DNA from: Linyphia triangularis
Taxonomy: Eukaryota > Arthropoda > Arachnida > Araneae > Linyphiidae
Direction of reading: 5' to 3'
Assembly (NCBI GenBank): GCA_963978545.1
Contig: OZ021733.1
Coordinates: 34,205,424 to 34,269,423, forward strand
Length of the DNA stretch: 64,000 nucleotides
Shown here: positions 51,436-62,575 of the stretch, one piece after another
How positions within the stretch are numbered: position 1 is the stretch's first letter
Layout: each line of letters opens with the position of its first letter
The notes under the pieces: model-generated
The model's database searches: none
What the model saw: the letters and a program-made list of their open reading frames with translations, nothing else
Told to the model about the DNA's origin: nothing
Made by a program: the position numbers and the translations under genes

Positions 51436-51680
51436 ATATTTTACCGAACGAAGCGAGTCTATGCTTGCTTAGCAATGAACCTTTTACCTAAAGAAACTAG
51501 CCTATGCTTAAGTAGCAATGAACCTTTTACCTAAAGAAACTAGCCTATGCTTAAGTAGCAATGAACCTTTTAGAGACCAAAGCTAGCTTATGCCTGTTTA
51601 GCAATGAACCCTTTAGCGAACGCAGCTATCCTAAATTTGAGTAACAATGGAACCTTTTAGAGAACGAGGCTAGCCTGGTT
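51436..51680 (+). repeat. 43-bp minisatellite, about six copies
   Basis: The unit reads AGCAATGAACCTTTTACCTA AAGAAACTAGCCTATGCTTA AGT, with AGCAATG anchors at 51471, 51514, 51557, 51600 and 51643 (exact 43-base period). The inner copies are nearly identical and the outer ones diverged. 43 is not a multiple of three, so no repeat peptide is kept. Confidence 0.92.
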
Positions 51681-51684
51681 CGTG

Positions 51685-53915
51685 AAATGTCAACATATTG
51701 AACATATTGTCCATACATATTGACGAGCCTGGAGCCGAGTAAATAATTAATAAAAAAGAGTAGTTTTAAAGTTAAATGCAAACATCGCTGTTTTATCTGT
51801 CTGTATGTTTAAATTCCATAAAAGATGCTGTAATTATAAACTTAAATAATTGTAAATATGCTGTTGTTAAAGATCTATTCTTTTAGCAAAACATAAAATG
51901 TGGTATAAGGTCGTGAATGCATAATTGGTAAACGTAAAGTCTGCTTTTGATAAAAGGGTCCTGTAGAATATTTGCTATTAACACTAATTTAAGTAAATAC
52001 ATTTAAGTAAGTAAATAAATTAAATAAATGCACTATTTTTATAAATCAGCAAAATACTGGATTAAAAGATAGTGATGAATAAAGAAAGCATACTATGAAT
52101 AACGAAGTTTAAAAAATTATGTTTTTTATATAGATTGCTATAAATAGAAAAATAAAATGTTTCAGCCCTGCTATTTCAAGAAAACAGATTTAATAATTAA
52201 ATAGTTTTGTGTTTTAACTCTATTATTCACTTAAATCTTATTTTTTTTGTAGATAAAAATGCTATATAAAATGTAAATAGTCATTATACATAGAAATCAT
52301 TTATAGTTTGAAACTCATTGCGATTGTTTCCCCCCCCCCCCCTCCCCTTTAAAAAAAGAAAAATCAAAATGTATAATTTCGATTTAACAAGTTTTATTTT
52401 TGGGTTTGAAAGTTAGAGATACATAAAATTCATTTCTAAACTATTGTCAGTAATACGTCCGTAAAATGATTATGACCTTATAAATTTTCCATTTATCATC
52501 TTACACATGTCACAAAATAAATACTGAAAATGAAATTTGAAGCACTCTTCATCTCTATATAAAGTACAGTTTTTTTTCACTTTTCTCGACAAATTTTGGA
52601 CACCAATAATTCAGTATCTAAGGAATTACAATGCCGTGTAAAAGAAACCTTATATTTAAATCAAACAACCTAGAAATCTAACACCCAGTACGATTTACGT
52701 ATAATCTTTTATTCCTGACCGAACAAATTGGCGAAGTTTTCACTCCAAACGTAAACAACTAGCTTTCTTTCTCGTATTTTGAATCCGCTTTCATACTACT
52801 AAATCTTTTATAAACGAGGCTTTTATGTCTTCGATATATAACGTTTCAGAATTTATTCCGTATTCTGGCATAATGTTTCTTAAAAGATCTTTAAAAGGCC
52901 CAGTTTACAGCAATTTGGGACTTACTCGAACGTTATCCTATGTGTATTTTGTTTCAAAATCCCTTCGCATGGAAATTTCATCTCAAAGGATCAGTGCTAA
53001 AATATATTACTTAAATAAAGAGAAAGTATTCTTATTTTTGTTTTTTAGAAACCAACTACGGTAAATATATTATTTGACTTACTATAGTGTGTTATGATAG
53101 GTCCATAAAACTAATGTGTTTGAACAAAATATTTAAAACACAAATTCAAAGAGAAAAAAATATTGCTTTTATAAAGAAAGTAGAAAAGAGTATGGAATTA
53201 TTCAAATCCATTAAAAATATTATAATTTATCAATGATAATTTTCAATATTTTAAGCAGATGTTATACAGAACTATTCTTAAAAAGATAATTAAGTAAAAA
53301 CCAATAAAGCAACTATGTACATTCACCTCAAATATAAATTTCCCGTAAAAATGTATATTAATTTTATATTTACTACAAATATCCATCAAAAATTTCTAGA
53401 TGCAAATATAGATCTTCAATTTGCAGTTTAAAAGTTTATCACAATATATCAAAATTCTTAACAGATATAAACCTAACATAGTTAGATATTTTTATTAAAG
53501 TAAATTTTAGGCTGTTACTATAAAATAGTCTTTAATAATTTGTTTTTAAATATTTTTAAAAGGTGTAGTTATGGTCAGTTAGTTATGGTAGCTATGGCCA
53601 AACGAAGACAAGTACTTAAGTAAAAGACTTAACGTATACTACTAAAAACAAGTTTTCAAAAAAAAAAAAAAAATCCTATTCATTTAAATACTTTTACTAT
53701 TGCCTCTCTAAGGTTATCAATGATATGATAGTCTTCATTAATTTCTTCTAAAGAGGCTTAAACATCAATTTTTCCTTAATCCTTCGAGAAAGGTAACTTA
53801 ATTTAGGAAAACTAATTATCGATCTTATAGCGTTCAACACCACTAGGAGAGAAGTGTTATGAAGAAGAATCCAGTATACTGGAGAATATTTACAAAAAAA
53901 AAAAAAAACCATCTC
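51685..53915. other. AT-rich non-coding stretch
   Basis: Contains a poly(C) run (52330-52342) and an unrecognised 79-codon open frame (52825-53064) with no supporting features. Confidence 0.5.
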
Positions 53916-53916
53916 C

Positions 53917-54223
53917 AATATCACAATAAAGCTAGTCAATATAGCTCGATATTAGCTAATCCCAGAGTGGAATGTTGTAAACCAGTAGTTGTGTAGACAC
54001 CGAATGCTGAAAAAAAATAGACTAAAAAATTTGATACATTGATGCTTAGTTTTAAAATTAAAATATTTTATTTATAAGAAAGGATGGAGGACAAACCATT
54101 TTGCATTGTGATGTTTTTGTCATGTTTATTTTTAAAAAAATGGTGTATTTTGGAACGATGCTCGAGTTGCGGGCAGAATCGGTCAATTTTCCGTATTCCC
54201 TGTTCTTTAATTCAGAGATTCCA
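53917..54223 (-). mobile_element. MITE-like repeat family, copy 3 (diverged)
   Basis: Matches copies 1, 2 and 4 through AATATAGCTCGATATTAGCTAAT, TTTATAAGAAAGGATGGA-, GAACGATGCTCGAGTTGCGG and a degraded right end. An 80-codon open frame (54101-54343) overlapping it is not a gene. Confidence 0.6.
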
Positions 54224-54224
54224 T

Positions 54225-54810
54225 CAAAAATTATAACGTACTTATGGTGTCTTATTTTACGAATTAAAGATTGTTTGAAAAAAAAAAGTTATTCCGTTAT
54301 TGGAATTACTTCAGTGGCAAACCCACTAAAACCTTTTTATTAAATTCCCTTTTGCATTCTCAATAAAGTAGTTTTCATTAAATTCTCTTTATAAAGTATT
54401 AAATCACGTTGTGTTTATGGAGAGAGAAGTAGTATAAAAAAAATCTAAACACAGGTAGCAGATTTAACTAAAAAATATTTGATTCACTTGAAAACTATTG
54501 CTGAGATAATCCGGTGAAAGTTAATTATTTTCATTCACAGTTTTATTCTTGTTTTACGTAATTAAAGTTAATTTGAAAAGTAGTAATTCCGTAATTGATA
54601 GTAAAAAAGTGTCTAACTCACTCAGACCTTTTTATTAAGTTTCCTTTTACACCCTTAATGAAGTAGTCTTCATTAACTTTTCTTTATAGAACCTTAAATC
54701 GCGAAGCGTTTATGGCCACTATGAGAAAGGTACTAAAAAGAAGAATCCAAACAATACCCGAAGCAGTCCTAACTAAAAACTAGTTATCCACGTGAAAACT
54801 CCCAGTTGAG
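54225..54810. other. AT-rich stretch with a diverged duplication
   Basis: Two blocks (about 54245-54490 and 54550-54790) share AAGT-ATTCCGT-ATTG, ACTCA-ACCTTTTTATTAA, TCCCTTTTGCA and AAAACTA motifs, pointing to an old tandem duplication of about 305 bp. No coding. Confidence 0.45.
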
Positions 54811-54812
54811 AA

Positions 54813-55114
54813 TTATCTTACGGTCTTTTCATTCATAGTTTTTCTGGCGGAATTTTCATTTTTTCCCGTGGTGGATCGGCGCCAAAAATCCATTATTTTG
54901 ACCCTTTCGTCAGGGATCGACTTTTCATTAGAATTGTCGTTTGTCAAGGTTCCTTCCTTGGAGGGGAGGCTAGTTTGACATAAAAGAGCTATCGTCAGGG
55001 ATGCTGGAATCAATACACGCTTTTGGTTGGGCCATTTCCCGCCCATGATAGGAATTTTCTTACCAGGAATTAAAGGGTGTGTTTGGCGAGACATATTTTT
55101 CGTCTTTTAACTAC
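54813..55114 (-). other. GC-richer patch with open frame and splice-like signals
   Basis: A 93-codon frame (54813-55094, minus) covers the patch; its product begins MSRQTHPLIPGKK and matches no family known to me. On the same strand CTTTCTTTCACACTAG is a good acceptor (exon would start at 55114) and CCTG|GTAAGAA a good donor (exon end 55064), defining a possible 51-base exon containing the ATG. Candidate small 5' exon of the exchanger or a conserved element; unproven. Confidence 0.3.
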
Positions 55115-55119
55115 CTAGT

Positions 55120-56800
55120 GTGAAAGAAAGAGTTTCTTAGAAACAACATTAAATGTCAATCGATGAAAATGTGCTGTGTTTCCTTTCGTTTCTGGGTTAG
55201 TATGACACTTACTTGCATCAAAGACAATAATTTTTAGCAAAACAGCACAAAAAAACATCAATTATCCATTGTTTAAAATAAGTACAATTAATATAAAAAA
55301 TAAACAAATGATACATTTCAGACACAACTAATCTCATTTACATAAAAAAGATAAAATCATTTTATTCTAATTCAGATACTATGAAGTGGTGATAGACGAA
55401 TTTTGTAAGGGGAAGGTTTTTTCAGCTCTTCTTGGCTTTCAAATGCCAACGCTGATATAATAAATTGTAACAATAATGCATATTATATGCATATTCCTAG
55501 TTCTGTATGAATGTTTCAATGATAAAAAGAAGTTATACTGTCTAAATTAAAAAATATAGCTTAAGCGAGTAGTAAAACTAATGAAAAGTGCTAGCATTCA
55601 ACTTGTGACAACTGGATCGCGTCTTAACTAATAAACCTTAACTAATAAAAACCTATACATTTACCCTATTTAATGTAGCAAAAATGCATTCATCATTTTG
55701 TGATTATTTAAATAAAAGCGTATATTTTTGATTATCAAAATTTTCTCCTGAGTGAATGACAGTATATTTTAGATTTAAACGCAGGTGATGGAATGATAAA
55801 AGTTTAAAATAAAAATAAGTTAAAATATTTTATTTAATAAACCCCATTGATATTAAAAGAAGACATTTTTGAAAATCAAATTAAGTGAATTTACAGATGA
55901 AATTTTCAACTTAGTATCGATTTAGAATTAATCAAAGTTTCTTGCGGATAGAATTAAACTTAGAATCAATTTAGGTTAAATGACATAGCTATTCAATGAA
56001 GATCTCTTAAATTTAAAATTGCATGGCCCACATTGTATTTTTTCTTTATATTAGAGATTGAGAAAACATTAAGTAAATTAAATAACATCTATTTTTCTTT
56101 CTTCTTAGTTGCCAAGTTTTAATTAAATCACTTGCGTTATGTCTGATCAAGCAGTGAAAAATGACAGCTAAACATCCAACTCCTTCTTTCTGCAAACCCT
56201 ACGAGTTCTATTTTTAAATGACGCTCGGTAAAAATAATTTTAAGGAACAATGACTAGTCTGCCAGTTTTTTTTACCACCGTCTTTTACTTCGCGATATTT
56301 TGGCGTTATGTTCAAGTTGAATAATAACCATTAGCAATCCCTTGCAAAAAACAATCTATTTATATTTTTTCAACAGCAATTAACCCATGCTGTACTAAAA
56401 CTTTTTAAGTTAGTTTTTTAAGTAAAAAATTTTAATAGCTACAAACACAGTTTGAATAGTGAAATTTTGTCATTATTTTAAACTTCTGCAGTACTTGGTG
56501 ATAAGTTAATGTGTTTCCTTCTTTGTAAGCCCTTTTCTTTTCAATCTCTGTTTCCCCAGGAACAAAGTTCCTGGATAAATATTAACTATTTATAGAATAG
56601 AAAGGAATGGTGCTCTTTTTAGATACAATTGTGAAGACATTCACGATACTACAGCTAGTACCATTTATCATAATGGATGCTACTTTCAATGCTATCACTT
56701 TCGAAGTGAAGACAGTTCACTTAAGTCGGTAAATCAAATACGCTTTATATGTCCTCCAGACACAATATTATAAGTGTATTGTTGGAAATATTTCTTTGAG
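55120..56800. other. AT-rich non-coding stretch
   Basis: No gene or mobile element recognised. Confidence 0.5.
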
Positions 56801-56803
56801 TAC

Positions 56804-57142
56804 ACTGGTAGCACAGCGGTATTAACCCATGTCGGGAAAAAGGGGTTCTGGGAAGATTGGCCAATCCATGCCAAAACTCGAGCATCATTCCAAAATACAT
56901 GATTTTTAAAAAAATAAACATGTCAAAACCATTACAAAACATATTTTTTTCACCCTTCCATTCGTTCTTATAAAAATATATTTCAATTTTATAGCTTTGC
57001 ATCAACATTTCAAAACGTCCAGTGTATTTTTTCCAGAACTGGATGAGATTATCCAAGATCTGTAGCAACTGCCAGTCCACAACACTCCACATCGGGATTG
57101 GCCACTGTTGAGCGATATTGGCCAGAGTATTTGTGCTACAAG
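56804..57142 (+). mobile_element. MITE-like repeat family, copy 4
   Basis: Starts CTGGTAGCACAGCGGTATTA and ends GTATTTGTGCTACAAG, whose reverse complement CTTGTAGCACAAATAC resembles the start, giving the clearest inverted ends in the family. Inner blocks GGGGTTCTGGGAAGATTGGC, ACTCGAGCATCATTCC and TTCTTATAAAAATATAT match copy 1. Confidence 0.75.
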
Positions 57143-57144
57143 GG

Positions 57145-58525
57145 TCTTTATGGGAGCCTATATGCTGTTACAAGATGTAGGACTACTCTACATCATTTTA
57201 GGAGTAAACTTTTCCAGAAATACACCTACAGGGGATTTGTGAACGTGGTTAACTTTTTCTAATGTACCTGTGACAACATTTTAAATTTGGAAGAATACAT
57301 TGAGGAGGGGGGGGGGACATAGAAAATGTATACTTCATTGTATGAAAAATATCTTAATCAAAATGACGATTCCATAGAAATTGAAATATATACTTTGATT
57401 TCTGATGTTAAATATATTTTAGGTGTGATCGTTATTTTTACAGAAACAGATGACGTAAGAGAGTTGCCATTTGCCTGTCAAATTTATATTAATTTATAAG
57501 TGACTAAGTGATTCAAAAACTACCTATAAATTTAAATATTTTCTATACTTTTTTATACCTATTTCTAATACCTATTTTTAATTTTCAGCGATTGCAATCA
57601 AATTCAACTAGCATTACCTAGAAGACACATCTGCAAGTGAGCATTAAATTGGCAAAGCTAAAAAAAGCCTCCTTTAATCATTGTTTTTCAATCATTTTCA
57701 CTATAGATAATCATACATTGAAAATTCACGGATAAAATTTGAAAAAGTTGCAGAAGAGTAAGAGCTTACGCGCCACTTTCCAATGCCCTCCCTCCCACCA
57801 CTCTACATACTAAAATACACTCTACACACCGAGTGAACAAGTTGAGAAATGAAGTTATTAGCGGAACTATTACTACTCCCTTCCCCCTCCCCCAATTTAG
57901 CCTTTATTTTAAGTGCCTGCTCTAAATAAACAAAACTTTATTCTTTAATTGAGCGTAATATTTGAAATATATTTTTTTTTATGCCTCTTTAATTTTTCTT
58001 TTTAATGTCAAATACTTATATGGATACAGTTTTGTAGATAAAGCTCTATTTATGTCCCTTTAATTCGTCGCTTTATTGACAAACAACACTTATACATATA
58101 CACAGTTTTGTAGATGATTTTCTAATTCATGTTAAATAGCTTTAGCTCAGTTTCTTGTTAATTAAAAAAGTTAGAAAATGAGTTACAACTATCTGATATT
58201 AAATAAAACCTTTTTCCAGTACTTATATATCATTAATTACAAAGTTGTATTTATTTAGATTCCGTTGTTTGAAATTAAAGCGACGAGATTGAACCTTTCC
58301 ATTCCAAATTGCTCTTCACCAGGCTAAGAAAATTGAGAAACTAGAAAAAAGGCATAATTCACAACTCTGTTTGTATATTCTTCTTCTTCCATCCCAGTAA
58401 TTTTAACGCTTGCGGACTTGAATACAAAAATACTACTAATTTAGTTATAATAAATGAATTAGTGCAATTAGGGTTTTTTTAAATCTTCGTTTAGCTATAA
58501 ACTTGGAATTAAATCATTAGGGGGG
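57145..58525. other. AT-rich non-coding stretch
   Basis: A G run (57307-57316) and a pyrimidine-rich patch near 57770-57900 are the only notable items. Confidence 0.45.
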
Positions 58526-58529
58526 CTGA

Positions 58530-59572
58530 TCAAGCAACACAAAAAAATTGTGGTGGTAAATAATAAATCAGAATGCATTAAATTGAGCAATAGCTTTGTT
58601 TAAAAATTTTACTTAGATAACTAAGTTTGAGTAATTCATTCGTGATAGCGAGTGATCAAGAAGGGAAGAATTGCTGAAGCAAAGGAAAAACATTTCTATG
58701 AATAAGAACTGATCAAGTAATAAAACACTGTAGCAGCATCAAAAAGAATATATTAAATAGTACTATAAATAAAGCAGAAGCTAATTGCTTAAAATGTTAA
58801 TTTAGCTACTAAATTTCATCAGTTATAGAGAATGATCAAGTAGAGAAAAATGTTAGAAGAAAAAAAATCTTTCTTGTGACAGGGCAAAATTTTTTAGCAA
58901 AAGATCAATCGGCATACATTAAATAGATGAATAGCTAATTGTCTAAAACGTGCACTCAGTTACAAGGTTTGCATAACTCATGTGTGATAGTGGATAATAC
59001 AGTAGCGTTAAATGGTAGAAAACAAAAACAGAACCCTCATCATGAAAGGGCAAAAAACTTTAAAAAAAAAAAAAAAATCCATATTAATATATTAAATAGA
59101 ATAATCGCTATTTATCGAAAATATTCATTCGGTTACTAAGTCTGCACAATTCATCCATGATAGCGGATGACCCAAATAGCGAAAAAAGACGAAAGCAAAA
59201 AAAAAAAGTATTTCTTGTGACAGGGCAAAAAACTTTTAACAAACGATCCATTGGAATACATCAAATAGAAGAATAGCTAATTGTCTAAAATGTTCATTCA
59301 ACTACTGAATTTGTACAATTCATCTATGATACGCTGATAATCATGCAGCGAAAAATGGCGGAACCGAAAAAGAAAAAAATACACAAAAAAAAAACATCCT
59401 TGTGACAGGACAAAAAACTCCTAGCGAAAAGTTCATCGGAATACATTAAATAGAGTAATAGCTAATTGTTTAAAAAGTTATCTCAGCTACTAAGTTTGCA
59501 CAATTCATCCGTGATAGCGGCTGATCAAGTAGCGAAAAATGGCAGAAGCAAAAAAAAAAAAAAAGAAAAAAA
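58530..59572 (+). repeat. Tandem array, about six copies of a 161-195-bp unit
   Basis: Each unit carries AATTCATCCGTGATAGCGG, TGATCAAGTAGCGAAAAATG, an A-rich run, TTCTTGTGACAGGGCAAAAA, ATACATTAAATAGA and AATAGCTAATTGTCTAAAA. ATTCAT anchors lie at about 58634, 58813, 58974, 59149, 59318 and 59513. Length variation comes largely from the A-rich segment. Confidence 0.88.
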
Positions 59573-59574
59573 AA

Positions 59575-59835
59575 AGTAACCCTCCTTCGCGCCTTTTCGT
59601 CTATTATTTCTCTCTCAGTATTTTAAGTGTTCGCGTTTGATGGCACACGAAAGAGTTCGGAAGGGCAAGGGGTGGAAAGTAGTGATTCCTAAATAGCAAT
59701 GTAGCCAGATGCTGGGGAGGCCAAGGGAGCGAGTCCAAAATAGCATCACCTGAAAGAAAGAGATAAATCCGAGACAAAGCGAGACCGAATAGAAGAATGG
59801 CGCTGGAAGAGCACCAGATCTCTAAAAAAAGATAT
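59575..59835. other. GC-richer unique patch after the tandem array, unrecognised
   Basis: More CpG and GC than its surroundings, without a long open frame. On the minus strand TTTCAG|GTGATG is donor-like. It could be a non-coding exon or a regulatory element. Confidence 0.25.
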
Positions 59836-61808
59836 TCATCCTACCAGAATCTATCTTCACTTGATTGTACTTATTTAATATCTTGGGATTAGAAATAAAA
59901 ACATTTTGGAAGAATCATACACTTTCAAATTTTTTCTTGTCTCTTTGAGGTTTTGGAGTGAAAAGAAAGAGCAAGGAAAAGTGGATTTTATTGATTTTGA
60001 AACTGAAGTCTTTGTATGCAACAGTTGGGGACTGAAAGATTACTTTTGTTGGCACCTCTTCAATGATTGTTTTTCGAGTTACTGTACTGCCGTTCGTGTA
60101 ATGGGGGTTTGTTCCTTACGCTAATAATTTTTCGTACTGTAAAGGTACACGCGTGGCATTTAGTCGGAATGGTAGGTCACTGTAAAAGAGTTTTTTAAAC
60201 AATGTAACTATTAAAGAAGTAGTGTAGAAGTACTCAAATCAGAATCCTTGCCCTGAAGTACCTGAAACATTCTCATGCGCTGCATAACAAGAGGATAATT
60301 AATTAAAAATGAATGTCTACATTGGTAAGAGTTTTAAAATGGGAATTATTTATTCAGATGCAATTTACTATTTCTTCTTCAATGAAAAACTAATTACAAT
60401 AATTAGACAATGTGCGCATGTTTGGGCTTTTATGGTCAAGACATATTTTTTATTGTAGAGAATAATCATATTGTTTTGACTTACTTTGAACAGTATACGT
60501 AATTTGTTTAATATTTTATGATTGAACATTAAGCATATATAAAACATGATTCATGATGTCAGTGAAATAACTTTTCCCAATCTCCTTTAAAAATATAAAC
60601 CATTGTTTCTAAGCATATTTCTGAACTTATTGTGGGTAATACACAGATATTTAACTTTTTTGGATACTACATATTTGAAAACTCATTTTAGAGAATACAT
60701 ATATAAGTTTAAATAATATTAAAAAATCGTAATTTTTTTAATATTATCTAACAGAAAATAAATAAAATATCCACCGCAAACCATGATGTTTCTGGTCAAA
60801 CTTTTCCCAATCTCAGTTAAAAAATATAAGTTATTAACCAACATACTTCTAAAAAGGTAGTATGTGAGACTATTTCTTTCATTTTCAAGTTTTTCCTGAA
60901 TATTGCTATGTGATGAATTTAGCCTCTAACACCAAACTTACAAGGAGTATAATCTAGTAAATGTAGACGTGATTTATTGACAATTGGAATCTCAAGAAAA
61001 ATACAACTCATGAAAATACAATTGAAATACAACTCACGCTACAACTCTCAAAATACAACTTGGTTAAGATTAAGATGTACTTTTGAAATGGCAATTTGTT
61101 ATTTTAAATGAACATAGTAACTCTTAAATTTATATTTTATTTCTAGCTTAAAGGAATTGAACGTTCATTTTAGTTTTCACAAAATAATAACTATCTCTCT
61201 CTGTCTTCAAAATTCTAATATTCAAAGCATAAGTCCATTAATCAAATATCCATCATTCAAAATATTCCTTCATCTTAATATTGTTGTCATTTACCTATTC
61301 TACCAATAAACAAGAATTAATTGTATAAAAAAATATAAATAAACATGATTGATTTAAATAAGTAAAGCTACAGTAGATATAAAAATGAAATGAGTTCAGT
61401 GACTTAATTTATGTGAAAAAACTGGTTTGGGGGAAATAATATTCATATAAACTTAGAATTACTACTAAACTAGCACAATTTTTTTAAATTTATGCCTAGG
61501 ACTAAAACCCATAATACAGATTTAAAATGCTTACGGTACTAAAATTTATTTAAAAGTCCTCAACCAAATAACTTAAAATAACTCACGTCACAAATTATTC
61601 AATCCTGAAGTTTTTTCTTACGTTCCTCAATGTATAAGAAATTTTTTCTTTCTTTCCTCAATAACGTTGAAGAAAATAGAAATTGCAATTATTTAGTTCC
61701 TTTAGATGATGATACTGGATGACAAGAAACACGTGGTTAGGAAGAGAGACATATATCTTGGCTTGAGAAGACGCATCGATACATTTCTAGACCAACATGT
61801 CAAAACAT
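59836..61808. other. AT-rich non-coding stretch
   Basis: A 72-codon open frame (59906-60124) is not recognisable. No transposon or array seen. Confidence 0.45.
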
Positions 61809-61812
61809 TTAA

Positions 61813-62484
61813 GGGCTCTGTCTACTTTGGATGCATGAAGAAAACGCTATTTTTATTAATTGTTTTAAGAATACAGCTATGCTTATTGATATAAAACTTG
61901 TTAGGCTTAGCAACAACTTTCGTAAATTACAAAAAAAAAAAAAAAAAAAAAAAAAAAGATTTTAACCACTTTTTTAGTGTGAAAATGCCGGGTACACAGG
62001 AGTCCTCAAAAAGTAGGTAGGTGTGCGCTGTTGAAAAAATCTCAGAAACTACTGAACTGATCTTTATGAAATTTTAACCACATATTCTGTACACTTATCG
62101 CTATATCCCTCACCAGAACTGTTGCAAAATTTTAGTTTTTACTATATTTTTTTGGCAAAAATCCTGCAAAAAAAACCAACACTTTTTTAAATTTTTTTGT
62201 CCACCATTTTGTTATTTTTGCATATAAATTAATATTAGAGGTACGGGATATAGCCATTGTCACACTCAACCTAAAGCCATTAAGTTTTTTTGTTTGTTTC
62301 AGATGGGCCGTTGTTCAGATTTTTTTAACAGCGCGCACCTACTTACTTTTTTGAGGACTCCTGTTCACCTAGTATTTTCACACTAAAAAAGTGGTTAAAA
62401 TCAATAATGTTTTTTTAAACAATTTACGAATGTTTTTGTTAAGTCTGACAAGTTTTATATCAATAAAAATAACAGTAATCTTAA

Positions 62485-62536
<52 letters not shown>

Positions 62537-62571
62537 GCGTTTTCTTCATGCATCCAAAGTAAACGGAGCCT
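61813..62571. mobile_element. Large foldback element with TTAA target duplications
   Basis: The 759-bp segment pairs with itself from end to end. Left GGCTCTGTCTACTTTGGATG and the reverse complement of the right end, GGCTCCGTTTACTTTGGATG, match well; inner blocks CATGAAGAAAACGCTAT, TTGATATAAAACTTGT, GATTTTAACCACTTTTTTAG, CAGGAGTCCTCAAAAA and GCTATATCCC also occur in both arms. TTAA flanks both sides (61809-61812, 62572-62575). One arm carries a 27-base A run (61931-61957), the other an (AAT)n run (62484-62535). The 62-codon frame at 61706-61894 is a by-product. Confidence 0.85.
62484..62535. repeat. (AAT)n microsatellite
   Basis: About 17 copies of AAT inside the right arm of the foldback element; the left arm lacks it. 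Confidence 0.95.
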
Positions 62572-62575
62572 TTAA

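Noticed and set aside
51436..51680. CRISPR-like array
   Set aside because: The repeats are head to tail with no unique spacers, and the context is eukaryotic.
52825..53064. 79-residue open frame
   Set aside because: Composition is that of AT-rich non-coding DNA, with no domain, neighbour or splice support.
54813..55094. Complete single-exon 93-residue gene
   Set aside because: No family match or promoter; listed only as an unproven open frame in a GC-richer patch.
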